This document shows, in pieces, positions 26,863 through 37,183 of a stretch of 64,000 nt of DNA. The notes under the pieces were generated by a model. It saw only the letters and a list, made by a program, of their open reading frames with translations, was not told where the DNA came from and ran no database searches. The translations under genes were made by a program, and so were the position numbers. Each line of letters opens with the position of its first letter. The first letter of the stretch is position 1. The DNA comes from DRKI01 sp011051875 (lineage in GTDB: Bacteria > Desulfobacterota > Desulfobulbia > Desulfobulbales > Desulfobulbaceae). The stretch covers positions 8,220 to 72,219 of the forward strand of contig JALXDL010000039.1 of NCBI GenBank assembly GCA_026990385.1, given 5' to 3'.

Positions 26863-27492
26863 CTACCCCTCAATGGACAGGAAATAGCAGCACATGTGGC
26901 TGTCAAGCACCTTGTCCACCACCTCCCTGTCCACGCCGCTCTCCTTGATCCATTTGTCGGCAAATCCCTTGTGGCCTGAACCGGATTTGCATCCGAGCTG
27001 GTATATCCTGATCTTTTTGCCGCCAATGGTGATTTTGTCGGCAACCGCGCTGCGCATGGGCTGATGAACGGCGCAGAAAGGACTGACCCCGGCTCCTTCA
27101 CCGATGCGGTACATGTCGGTCACGCGGCTTGGCTTGTTAAACTCGCTGGTGAAATCATCATAGCCGTCAGGCAGTTTTTTGAAGACAGCGGTATAGTTGT
27201 TTATGGAGGGCCCAAAGGGGCATTTGGCAAGTCCGAAGACATGATCACCCATGTGCCTGGATTTTCCCTCGACCATGGCCACGGGGTTTGTTGTATTCTC
27301 CATCGCCTCGAGGTACTCTTCAAAGCTCTCATAGTCGACTTCCCGCATCCTCGCGGCGGCACCCAGGGCATTCCTGATCAGGGTCCCCTTGGCATTGGCC
27401 GCTCCACCCATGGTGATCATCACCTTGATCATGTCCAGAAAGCTGACATGGGCGATGTCGAGGATATTGTCCTTTTTCGTGTCCTTTTTCAT
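26863..27492 (-). CDS. Unrecognised cysteine-containing protein in Roadblock signalling operon
   Basis: No family recognised with confidence. The soluble 209-residue product has no signal peptide or membrane span. It opens with a lysine-rich KKDTKKDN, then helical stretches (DMIKVMITMGGAANAKG, ESFEEYLEAMENTT). Conserved-looking cysteines occur in AKCPFGPS, SPFCAVHQ, LGCKSGSG and HMCCYF. The Cys/His pattern could bind a metal or a small ligand, as in V4R-type sensory domains, but that is speculation. It starts 10 bp after the REC-DUF4388-Roadblock gene and is the last gene of the kinase operon. Confidence 0.7.
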   Translation of the reverse strand: MKKDTKKDNILDIAHVSFLDMIKVMITMGGAANAKGTLIRNALGAAARMREVDYESFEEYLEAMENTTNPVAMVEGKSRHMGDHVFGLAKCPFGPSINNYTAVFKKLPDGYDDFTSEFNKPSRVTDMYRIGEGAGVSPFCAVHQPMRSAVADKITIGGKKIRIYQLGCKSGSGHKGFADKWIKESGVDREVVDKVLDSHMCCYFLSIEG

Positions 27493-27501
27493 CTTGTCTT
27501 T

Positions 27502-28662
27502 TTAAACTCCTGCTTTTTCTTCGATTTCCCGGACGTGCTTTTTTATCTTCAGCCTGATCATGCCCAGGTTGGCGTCCTTGTCGGCAATGATGACCAGGAA
27601 GGCCTCGCTGCCGACCGGTGACAGCATCACGGGACCGTTTTCATACTCGACCATGGTCATGGACATCCCGCCCTTCTGGAGCTGGTTACCCATGGCTTCG
27701 GAGGCACCGAAACCGCTTGAAGCGATGGCCCCGATCATCTCGGTATCGACACCGGAGAGGGCAATACTTTCCAGTAAAAAGCCGTCTCGACCCACCAGGC
27801 AGGCGGTGTTGACACCGCTGATACCGGTAAACTCTGTCAGTAGTTGTTTCAGTTCGTCCATACCGTACTCCTTTGCAAAAAAATCCATGGCGGCCGGACC
27901 ACCGGCCACCCCTGGCGGTCCGCCGCCGGTACCGTCCGCCGTGCCGCCATCTGCCTGGTGGCGGTCCGCCTGTTCCTGTTCATCGGCCATCATTGTCCCC
28001 TTCAGCAGGAGGACATCGACCGGGGTGTCGATTGTTGTCTCTGGCAAGGTCGGCGGGAAAAAGGCCTCGATCTGGCCGCCCTTGAAATTGATTATCCTGT
28101 AAAAAGCCTCTTCTCCTTCCAGGTCACCGCAGGTGGCATGAACGATGCTGCCCTCGGAGAAATAGAGTGTTCCCTCTGCGCCGTCGGCCCGGATCCGCAA
28201 GGCGGTGGATGCCTGGGAGAGCCTGTTGACCTGGATGATATCGGTGAGCTGAAGTCCGCTTACCTTCCCCTCGAAAGAGGAGCCCTGGTGGAGAGCCTGG
28301 CGGATCGTGCACCTCATCTGGTTGATATCAAAAGGCTTCTCGATAAAGCACAAGCCACCGTTTTCCATGACCTCGTTCTTGCTTTCCGCAGAGGGATACG
28401 CTGTCATGACAATGACCGCGATGCCGGGGCATGCTTTCCTGGCCGCGATCAGCAGGTCGATGCCGCTGATGCCCGGCATCTTTATGTCGGTGATGATCAG
28501 GTCAACTTCTGTCTTTTGCAGGATTGCGAGCGCCTCGTTGCCGGACGAGGCCGTGAGGATCGCGACCTGCAGGTTGTCGTTGGGCAGGTTTTTCTGGAGA
28601 GACCAGATCATGTCCTCTTCATCGTCAACAATCAGTACCTTTTTCCTGTCTGCTGTTTCCAT
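27502..28662 (-). CDS. Response regulator: REC - DUF4388 - Roadblock/LC7
   Basis: A 386-residue cytoplasmic regulator without a DNA-binding domain. The receiver domain (about 8-125) has VLIVDDEED, phospho-acceptor Asp59 in IITDIKMPG, the Thr in VMTAYPS and the Lys in IEKPFDI. A DUF4388/PATAN-like domain follows (about 130-210; FEGKVSGLQLTDIIQVNRLS, GEEAFYRIINFKGG). A Gly-rich linker leads to a C-terminal Roadblock domain (about 265-386; FTGISGVNTACLVGRDGFLL, VMLSPVGSEAFLVIIAD). Roadblock proteins such as MglB regulate small GTPases or scaffold. The start METADRKK is chosen over an upstream GC-rich extension. It lies 88 bp downstream of its likely kinase. Confidence 0.9.
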   Translation of the reverse strand: METADRKKVLIVDDEEDMIWSLQKNLPNDNLQVAILTASSGNEALAILQKTEVDLIITDIKMPGISGIDLLIAARKACPGIAVIVMTAYPSAESKNEVMENGGLCFIEKPFDINQMRCTIRQALHQGSSFEGKVSGLQLTDIIQVNRLSQASTALRIRADGAEGTLYFSEGSIVHATCGDLEGEEAFYRIINFKGGQIEAFFPPTLPETTIDTPVDVLLLKGTMMADEQEQADRHQADGGTADGTGGGPPGVAGGPAAMDFFAKEYGMDELKQLLTEFTGISGVNTACLVGRDGFLLESIALSGVDTEMIGAIASSGFGASEAMGNQLQKGGMSMTMVEYENGPVMLSPVGSEAFLVIIADKDANLGMIRLKIKKHVREIEEKAGV

Positions 28663-28750
28663 GGCACATTCCAGCTCAAGTCTTTTTTCCGCCCGGTCTC
28701 CCGCTTCCCCTGCCGCGCCCAGGTTCCCCTGAAGGCAGCCGGAGGTTCCT

Positions 28751-30574
28751 TCAGGCGGCGCTCTCAAACAACATGACAAAAGCAGTTCCTGCCGCCGCCC
28801 GGGTTTCAAGCGCGATGAAGGCATTGTTCTCATGCAGTATCCGCTGGACGATGGCGAGGCCGAGCCCGGTGCCGTGATGCCTGGTGGTAAAAAACGGTTC
28901 AAATGCCCGCTTTGCCACCTCCGGCGTCATGCCGCAGCCATTGTCCCGAAACGATACCGCCACGTAGCCTGTTTCCCGGGCCGGGCCCGGCATCGGCCAC
29001 GCATACTGCTCTTGCAATTTCCGGCCGGCCCGGCGAGCGCTGATGTGAATCCTGCCATTGCTGCCAACCGCATCGATGGCGTTGAGCATGAGGTTCAACA
29101 GCACCTGGTGCAGCTGGCCCGGATCAACGAGGATCTCCGGCAGCCCCTGCTCGTACTCTTCGGTCAGGGCAATCCGTTGACGTTCGATCTTTCCCCTCAC
29201 CAGCAGCCGCATCTCTTCCACGGCCCGCCGGAGGCATATTGTCTCCCTTTCCGCCTTTCCGGGTGTTGCATAGGTGAAGAACTCATTGAGCAGGTCGTTG
29301 AGCCGGTCGACCTGCCTGATGATTCTGCGGATATATTCCCTGTTCTCATCGTCTTTGTCGCAGTTTTCCTCAATGGCCTGCGACATCGTCTTGATCCCGG
29401 CCAGCGGATTGCGTATCTCATGGGCCACGGCCGAGGCAATCTCGGCCACTGTGCTGAGCTTGTTCATCTTTTTCATTTCCTGTCCGATCCGGACCATCTC
29501 GGTGACATCGTCAAACTGGAGGATGCGGCCGATCTGTTCACCCGAGGAGTTTTCCAGGGCCACCGTGGTGTAGCGCAGGGTACGCTCCATGCCGGCACGG
29601 TCATGGCAGCGGATCTCTTCCGGACCGGAGGCGGTCTGCCCGTTGTGACGGAGCATGGAGCGAACCAGTGGGTGGTCGGCGAAGACGGTGTTATCGGGGG
29701 GAACCGGGTTTTCTCTGTCCAGGAAACGGCCCAGGATCATCCGGCCGGAGGAGTTGAGCTTGAGTATCTTCGAATTGTGGCCACAGACCATGAGCCCACC
29801 CCTGATGGAGCGGATGATGGATTCGGTCATCTTCTGCTCGTCTGAAATCCTGGTAATCATCAGCTCCTGTTTCCTGACCAGGCGCTGGAGGGCTGTTTCG
29901 GTCTTTTTCCTCTTGACCACGCTGGCGAGAATATTGCTGATCGCCCACAGCATCTCTTTCTCGTCACGGCTCCGGGCATGCCCGTGGCGCAGGTACAGGG
30001 TCAGGACACCGAGCATCTCCTCGCCTGCGCAGATGGGAACGCAGTAGTGGCCGTGGGGAACCATCCTGCCGGCCCGGATGTCATGGCGGTGGTCCACGGA
30101 ACCGGCATACTGCATGGTGCCGGTAAGGGCCGCCCGGCCGCAGTGGCAGGTGCCGAGGGGAATCCTGCGACAGGCCGCCGCCTGTCTGCGGTCGAATCCC
30201 CGGTGGACACAGAGGATGAGATGGTCGGAATCTTCGGCCATGAGGAGGATGGCCCCCTTGTTGACGAGGTTGAAACGGTTGTACAGCAGGACGCTGTCCA
30301 GGGCGTGCAGCAGGATCTCGTTCAACGAGACATCTTCCATGGCGACCCTGAGGATGGAAGAGACGATCTGCTGATACATGGCTGAAAGTTCAGGTGGCCG
30401 CATGTCGTGCCCATCCGTTCCGCCCGTTCTCCCGGTCCCGGCATGGTCCACCCCGGTCCGCCGTCCGTCGGCTTCACCGAAAGAATAGATGTCGCTGCGG
30501 TGTGCAGCCATCTGGCCGTAACTCGTCACGCGATGATCTCCCATCGTTTGCCCATGCTCCCGCCTCTCCTCCAC
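28751..30574 (-). CDS. Cytoplasmic sensor histidine kinase: GAF - PAS - HisKA - HATPase
   Basis: A soluble kinase of up to 607 residues. A GAF domain (about 65-222) contains a cysteine-rich pattern: Cys122, Cys135, GTCHCG (Cys143, 145), GHYCVPIC (Cys178, 182). A PAS-like region covers about 250-365. The phospho-acceptor is His385 in SAVAHEIRNPLAG. The ATPase part has LMLNAIDAVG (N box), DNGCGM (G1) and GTGLGLAI (G2). There is no membrane span, so the signal is cytoplasmic. The start is uncertain: a GTG at 30574, or ATGs at 30544 and 30403. It is the first gene of a three-gene leftward operon; the receiver-DUF4388-Roadblock protein is the likely partner. Confidence 0.88.
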   Translation of the reverse strand: MEERREHGQTMGDHRVTSYGQMAAHRSDIYSFGEADGRRTGVDHAGTGRTGGTDGHDMRPPELSAMYQQIVSSILRVAMEDVSLNEILLHALDSVLLYNRFNLVNKGAILLMAEDSDHLILCVHRGFDRRQAAACRRIPLGTCHCGRAALTGTMQYAGSVDHRHDIRAGRMVPHGHYCVPICAGEEMLGVLTLYLRHGHARSRDEKEMLWAISNILASVVKRKKTETALQRLVRKQELMITRISDEQKMTESIIRSIRGGLMVCGHNSKILKLNSSGRMILGRFLDRENPVPPDNTVFADHPLVRSMLRHNGQTASGPEEIRCHDRAGMERTLRYTTVALENSSGEQIGRILQFDDVTEMVRIGQEMKKMNKLSTVAEIASAVAHEIRNPLAGIKTMSQAIEENCDKDDENREYIRRIIRQVDRLNDLLNEFFTYATPGKAERETICLRRAVEEMRLLVRGKIERQRIALTEEYEQGLPEILVDPGQLHQVLLNLMLNAIDAVGSNGRIHISARRAGRKLQEQYAWPMPGPARETGYVAVSFRDNGCGMTPEVAKRAFEPFFTTRHHGTGLGLAIVQRILHENNAFIALETRAAAGTAFVMLFESAA

Positions 30575-30988
30575 GCCCTGTGGTGTGGTGGCATGACCGC
30601 GAGGTTTTCACAGGTATATTGTATCATGCAATCATGATGCGTCCAGGGCATAAATTGGTAGAATTCCGAAATTAATCAAGAGTGATTATTATTCGTTTTT
30701 CAGGTGCGATGTCGCCACAATGTGGGAGGGACGCCTTTGATGGTGCGCAGGGCCGGAAAAACAGGCGGGAAAGGCAGGTGTGTCTGCGGACGGCCGCCAC
30801 TGAGCGCCGCCACTGAGCAGGGCGGGGACAGACGCAGTGAAAACGCGGGGTGGAGAGGGTCCGGCGAGAGGGGTGCGGCCGCAGGAGGCAGGGGGTGAAG
30901 GCGGGCTGCGGAGCCCCGTCCCCGGGACAGGAGGGCCCCCGGCCAGGGGTCCCGCAATACCGGCGGTCCCGGTATTGCGGGACCGGCA
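30575..30988. other. Intergenic region between the kinase operon and glnS
   Basis: Next to the kinase gene is a perfect palindrome ATCATG-caat-CATGAT (30622-30637) in an AT-rich stretch, a possible operator or promoter area. The GC-rich remainder ends in a strong hairpin (30948-30984). No gene recognised. Confidence 0.4.
30948..30984. terminator. Perfect 16-bp hairpin downstream of glnS
   Basis: GGTCCCGCAATACCGG (30948-30963) pairs perfectly with CCGGTATTGCGGGACC (30969-30984) around a 5-base loop. It starts 4 bp beyond the glnS stop codon. There is no T run on either side, so it may be a 3-prime stabilising or Rho-linked structure rather than a classical intrinsic terminator. Confidence 0.5.
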
Positions 30989-32686
<1,698 letters not shown>

Positions 32687-32740
32687 TGCAGTATCCCGTG
32701 ATGAAAGCGGTTGTTCTTCCGGCCGCGTGCAGAATAATAA

Positions 32741-34225
32741 TTACCGCGCCTGGTAGAGGTGGTCGATGTCGCGCAGCCGGCTGATCACCCGGTCGCGGCC
32801 CAGGGCCATGAGAATATCGAACATGCCCGGCCCGGCAAGCTGCCCCGTGAGCACGGTGCGCATGCCGTTGATCAGGATGCCGGGCTTGATGTCCAGCTCG
32901 GCGGCCAGTTCCCGGGTGACCCGTTCGGTCTCCTCCTTGCTGAAGTCATCCAGCCGGGCAAAGAGATCGGCCAGCCTGGGCAGCCACTGCTTCAGCTCCG
33001 GGTGCTTGAGAATGTTCTTCTTCAGCGGCTTCTCCTCCACCGTGTAGTCGTCGGCAAAGTAGGCGCGTCCCAGGGTGGCGAAGTCCTTGATGGTGTGGAA
33101 CCGGTCCCGGATCAGGTCCAGGGTCGCGAGGTACCAGTCATGCTCTTCCCCGTCCCAGGCCGGGTTCCAGATCCCCTGCTCCAGCAGGTCCTTTTTCACC
33201 AGCTCGCCCAGCTCCCCGATGTCCATGGTCCGCAGGTAGTGGGCGTTCATGGAGATCAGCTTGGGATCGGTGAAGAACTTGGGGTCGCCCTTGCGGTAGT
33301 TGAACACCGAGTTGACCTTGCTGATCCGCTCCAGGGTAAAGGCCTCGATCATCTCCTGGCGGGAGAAGATCTCCTGGTCCGTGCCGGGATTCCAGCCAAG
33401 CAGGGCCAGGAAGTTGCACAGGGCCCAGGGCAGGAATCCCCGTTCCCGGTAGAACTGGACCGACACGATCTCGCCGTGGCTGCGCTTGGAGATTTTTCGT
33501 TTTTGCAGGTCCAGGGTCAGGGGCATGTGGGCGAATACCGGCGTTTCGGCCCCCAGGGCCTCGTAGAGCAGGACCTGGCGCGTGGTGTTGGACATGTGGT
33601 CCTGGCCGCGGATGATGTGGGTGATCCGGTCACGGATGTCATCGACCACGTTGCAGAGCAGGTAGAGGGGGCGGCCGTTGGAACGGACAATCACAAAATC
33701 CTCGATATCGTCGTAGCGCCGCTCGATCCGTCCCAGCACCTTGTCTTCATAGGCCACCACCCCGTCCCTTTCCGGCACCCGGAAGCGGATGACAGAGGGC
33801 AGTCCCTGCTCCTCCCTGGCCCGGATCTCGCTGGCCGACAGGTTGCGGCAGGTGCCGTCATAGCGGACATCCCTTTTTTCGGCCAGGGCCTGCTTGCGCT
33901 TTTGTTCCAGCTCCTTCCTGGTGCAGAAACACCGGTAGGCGTGGCCTTCGGCCAGCAGCCGCTCGGCTGCCGCCACATGCTCGTGGGCAAACTCGGTCTG
34001 GAAGTAGGGGCCCTCGTCCCAGTCCAGCCCCAGCCAGGTCAGTCCGTCGATGATCCCCTCGATGGATTCGCGGGTGGACCGCTCGGCGTCGGTGTCCTCG
34101 ATGCGCAGGATCAGCTTGCCGTTGTTCTTCCGCGCCCACAGCCAGTTGAGGAGAGCGGTGCGGGCCCCGCCGATATGGAGGTAGCCGGTGGGGCTGGGAG
34201 GGAAACGGACACGGACTTCGGACAT
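32741..34225 (-). CDS. gltX: Glutamyl-tRNA synthetase
   Basis: Charges tRNA-Glu with glutamate; 494 residues. Class I signature HIGG (YLHIGGARTAL, near residue 17) and KISKR (near 245) are present, with LRIEDTD and FCTRKELE typical of bacterial GluRS. The C-terminal anticodon-binding domain ends in ISRLRDIDHLYQ. It is the first of two synthetase genes in a leftward operon; the 900-bp gap upstream is repeat-containing. Confidence 0.97.
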   Translation of the reverse strand: MSEVRVRFPPSPTGYLHIGGARTALLNWLWARKNNGKLILRIEDTDAERSTRESIEGIIDGLTWLGLDWDEGPYFQTEFAHEHVAAAERLLAEGHAYRCFCTRKELEQKRKQALAEKRDVRYDGTCRNLSASEIRAREEQGLPSVIRFRVPERDGVVAYEDKVLGRIERRYDDIEDFVIVRSNGRPLYLLCNVVDDIRDRITHIIRGQDHMSNTTRQVLLYEALGAETPVFAHMPLTLDLQKRKISKRSHGEIVSVQFYRERGFLPWALCNFLALLGWNPGTDQEIFSRQEMIEAFTLERISKVNSVFNYRKGDPKFFTDPKLISMNAHYLRTMDIGELGELVKKDLLEQGIWNPAWDGEEHDWYLATLDLIRDRFHTIKDFATLGRAYFADDYTVEEKPLKKNILKHPELKQWLPRLADLFARLDDFSKEETERVTRELAAELDIKPGILINGMRTVLTGQLAGPGMFDILMALGRDRVISRLRDIDHLYQAR

Positions 34226-35136
34226 TGTGTGGCTCCTTGTAACAGGCGGCGGAAAGCGGATGCCTGGTCAGAGATTATTGATGCAGCAGTTTCAAGCGGC
34301 TGGCCACTTTTGAAGGCGGAACAGCGGCGGTCGGCGTCCCGGTCGCGGCGCAGGCCGACGGCATGACCGGCGGGATCGGGTCCGGCCTGTAAAACGAAAA
34401 TTTTCAGTATATCCCCAAAGAGTTTTCCCTTCAAGGGAAGAAATCGGGCTGACAGTGTTGGGCGGTAATCACCCCGGCCGGCACGCCTGCTCCGGTCTGC
34501 GGACATGCAGTGCATGGAGGCCCTGCCAGCCACGGCTGCAGCACAGGGTCGCCCCCGGGGCGCGGTTCGGTCCCGTGATACAGGGGCCTGCCTGACCGGG
34601 CCTTTCATCGGCAACTGTTCCCTCCTGCGGTATTGAACCCGGGATGGCGGCGGGTTTCACGGTTTGCCGCGGCTGATGGCGGAATCCGGCCCGGCAGGGA
34701 TTTTCCCGGTTTTGCGGAGAATACGTACTTTCCTGTTGTCTGGAAACCAGAATGAAGTTATACTTTATTTTTTTTCCGAGAAAAGGAGTTTCTGTCCGGC
34801 CAGTCGTAACTGATCACAGGGGTACTATAACTCGTTGTTGTCACAGCCTCGAAACTGTACGTTGGCACAGATGCCCGAATCTGTGCAGGCGCGCCGATCC
34901 CGGTATGCGGAGCGGCGCGACCGTGCAGAGGCGGGGTGCCTGTGACGGCTTACGGCCAGTTAGTGGACTGTTTTCGGCTGTCCCTGTGCACCGTGACACC
35001 ATGTGATCCGGCGCCCGGGGACGCGCTTCCCTCCTTCAGGTTGCCGACCGGCGGACTCCTGGCGCGATCAGAAAATCCAGTTACCTAAACTCAGTTACCT
35101 ATACTTATTGAACCGGTGTGAAAAAAGGGGAGAGAG
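34226..35136. other. Long intergenic region between gltX and serA
   Basis: Over 900 bp with no convincing gene. It holds a family B repeat (34827-34957). Just before serA it also has a short tandem duplication, CAGTTACCTAAACT / CAGTTACCTATACT (about 35079-35105). I looked for SRP RNA, RNase P RNA and tRNA features and saw none. Confidence 0.45.
34827..34957. repeat. Dispersed repeat family B, copy 2 (long imperfect palindrome)
   Basis: The leader ATAACTCGTTGTTGTCACAG (from 34827) is followed by GGCACAGATGCCCGAATCTG, then TGCAGGCGCGCCG. On the other side are CGGCGCGACCGTGCAGAGGC and GGGGTGCCTGTGACGG. The two arms, each about 33-35 bp, are imperfect reverse complements around a centre near GATCCCGGTATGCGGAG. 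One arm alone is found at 15955-16010 and, shorter, near 1797. Confidence 0.65.
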
Positions 35137-36735
35137 ATGAAGGTCCTTATCAGCGACAACCTGGCGCCGATCGGCGAGAAGATACTCAGGGATGCAGGCC
35201 TGGAGGTGGATGTCAACACGGGGCTGCCGCCGGAGGAGCTCAAGGCCATTATCCCGGAATATGACGGCCTGGTGATCCGCAGCGCCACCAAGGTGCGTGC
35301 CGATATAATCGAGGCCGCCACCAGGCTCAAGGTGGTCGGCCGGGCCGGTATCGGGCTCGACAATGTCGATATTCCGGCCGCCAGCCAGAAGGGCATAGTG
35401 GTCATGAACGCGCCGGACGGCAATGCGACCACGGCCGCCGAGCATGCCATCGCCATGATGATGTCGCTTGCCCGCAACATCCCCCAGGCCACTGCCTCCA
35501 TGAAGGCCGGCAAGTGGGAGAAGAAGTCGTTCATGGGGCGCGAGGTCTCGGGCAAGGTGCTGGGCATTGTCGGCATCGGCCGCATCGGCTCCATTGTCGC
35601 CAACCGGGCCCAGGGGCTGCACATGAAGGTCATTGCCTATGATCCCTTCATGCCGCTGGACCTGGTGGAGAAGCTCGGCGTCGAGCTGGTGGAACTGGAC
35701 GAGCTGGCCAGGCGGGCCGATTTCATCTCCGTGCATACGCCCCTGACCAAGGGAACCCGCCACCTGCTGTCCACCGAGTTTTTCGCCAACATGAAGGAAG
35801 ACGCCATGTTCATCGACTGCGCCCGCGGCGGTGTCGTGGACGAGGATGCCCTGTACGAGGCGCTGAAGGAGGGGCGGATCGCCGGCGCGGCCCTGGACGT
35901 CTTTGAAAAGGAACCCACCAGCCTGGAGACCACGCCGCTGCTTTCGCTCAACAACTTCATCTGTACGCCGCATCTCGGCGCCTCCACCAGCGAGGCCCAG
36001 GAGAACGTGGCCTCGGCCATTGCCGAACAGGTGGCCGATTACCTGCTCAAGGGCGCGGTTCGCAACGCGGTCAACGTCCCCTCGGTCAGTGATGACGTGC
36101 TGGCCAAGGTCGGTCCCTATATCACCCTGGGCGAGATGCTGGGTTCCCTGCACATGCAGATCGCCCGTGGCGGGGTGGAGGAGATCAACCTGGAATTCAG
36201 CGGTGACCTGGCCGAGCAGGATACCGGGCCGGTGACGGTCGCCTTTCTCAAGGGATTGTTCACTCCCATCCTCCAGGACGCGGTCAATTTCGTCAATGCG
36301 CCCCTCATCGCCAAGGAGCGCGGCATCCGGGTGGTTGAATCCAAGACCAAGCAGGCTGCGGATTTCACCAACCTCCTGCGGATCACCGTCCGGACCAATG
36401 AAGGAGAGAACCTGCTGGCCGGCACCGTGTTCGGCAAGAAGGAGCCCCGGCTGGTCCGGTTCAACTCGTTCAGGCTCGAGGCCCTGCCCGCCGGCCACAT
36501 GCTCCTGGTCTACAACCAGGACAAGCCCGGCGTGATCGGCGCCCTGGGCACCACCCTGGGAGCGGACGGCACCAATATCTCCAGCATGACCGTTGGCCGC
36601 GAGGAGAGCAGCAACCAGAATATCATCCTGCTCAACACCGATACCCTGGTCTCCCGCGAGCTGCTGGAAAAGGTCCGCAACCTGCCCGACATTGATGACG
36701 CCATGGTCCTGGAGCTGCCCCCCTACAACGGCTGA
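35137..36735 (+). CDS. serA: D-3-phosphoglycerate dehydrogenase
   Basis: Oxidises 3-phosphoglycerate to 3-phosphohydroxypyruvate, first step of serine synthesis. The 532-residue long form has a substrate-binding domain, a Rossmann NAD domain (GIVGIGRIGSIVA, about 146-158), catalytic region FISVHTPLTKGTRHLL, DCARGGVVDE and CTPHLGAST. An intervening ASB domain (about 320-450) and a C-terminal ACT domain (about 455-532; MLLVYNQDKPGVIGALGTTL) follow. The ACT domain suggests serine feedback. The ATG follows AGGGGAGAGAG. Confidence 0.97.
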   Translation: MKVLISDNLAPIGEKILRDAGLEVDVNTGLPPEELKAIIPEYDGLVIRSATKVRADIIEAATRLKVVGRAGIGLDNVDIPAASQKGIVVMNAPDGNATTAAEHAIAMMMSLARNIPQATASMKAGKWEKKSFMGREVSGKVLGIVGIGRIGSIVANRAQGLHMKVIAYDPFMPLDLVEKLGVELVELDELARRADFISVHTPLTKGTRHLLSTEFFANMKEDAMFIDCARGGVVDEDALYEALKEGRIAGAALDVFEKEPTSLETTPLLSLNNFICTPHLGASTSEAQENVASAIAEQVADYLLKGAVRNAVNVPSVSDDVLAKVGPYITLGEMLGSLHMQIARGGVEEINLEFSGDLAEQDTGPVTVAFLKGLFTPILQDAVNFVNAPLIAKERGIRVVESKTKQAADFTNLLRITVRTNEGENLLAGTVFGKKEPRLVRFNSFRLEALPAGHMLLVYNQDKPGVIGALGTTLGADGTNISSMTVGREESSNQNIILLNTDTLVSRELLEKVRNLPDIDDAMVLELPPYNG

Positions 36736-36848
36736 TCCGTATCTGCCGACATCCGGTCTGCATCGTTCCGGCGCCACGGCGGTGTTCCTGTGGCGCCGGC
36801 CGGTTCCTGAACCAATTCAGGCCAACCTCTACAGGAGACAGTGCAACC

Positions 36849-37172
36849 ATGAGTGAGTCATCGAACAACTGCGGTGAGTGTCCCGAGGGCAGGGTCCGCA
36901 ACAAGGAGGGCAAGTGTGTCATGCCCGAGGTTTCCTTTGCCTCGTTCATCTTGTCGCTGAACACCTCGGCCCTCTTCCATCTCGGTGAACTGCCCCACCC
37001 GGAAACAGGGGAAAAGGTCCGGGACATCGAGCTTGCCCGCCATACCATCGATACCCTGACCATGCTTGCCGAAAAGACCAGGGGCAACCTGGACGCCCAG
37101 GAAAATGAACTGCTGACCAGGATGCTCTACGAGCTGAAGATGCGGTTTGTCAAGTCCGCCCAGAAAACCTGA
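36849..37172 (+). CDS. DUF1844 family protein
   Basis: A 107-residue soluble protein of unknown function. The DUF1844 core is MPEVSFASFILSLNTSALFHLG with ARHTIDTLTMLAEKTRGNLD. An N-terminal extension has two cysteines in NCGECPEG and a third in GKCVMP, a possible metal site. ACAGGAGACAG precedes the ATG. It sits 11 bp upstream of ispE, as is common in this group of bacteria, so co-transcription is likely. Confidence 0.88.
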   Translation: MSESSNNCGECPEGRVRNKEGKCVMPEVSFASFILSLNTSALFHLGELPHPETGEKVRDIELARHTIDTLTMLAEKTRGNLDAQENELLTRMLYELKMRFVKSAQKT

Positions 37173-37183
37173 CCGGACCCGGC

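Noticed and set aside
34226..35136. Small stable RNA (SRP, RNase P, 6S) between gltX and serA
   Set aside because: None of the conserved core sequences of these RNAs could be found; the region is better explained by repeats.
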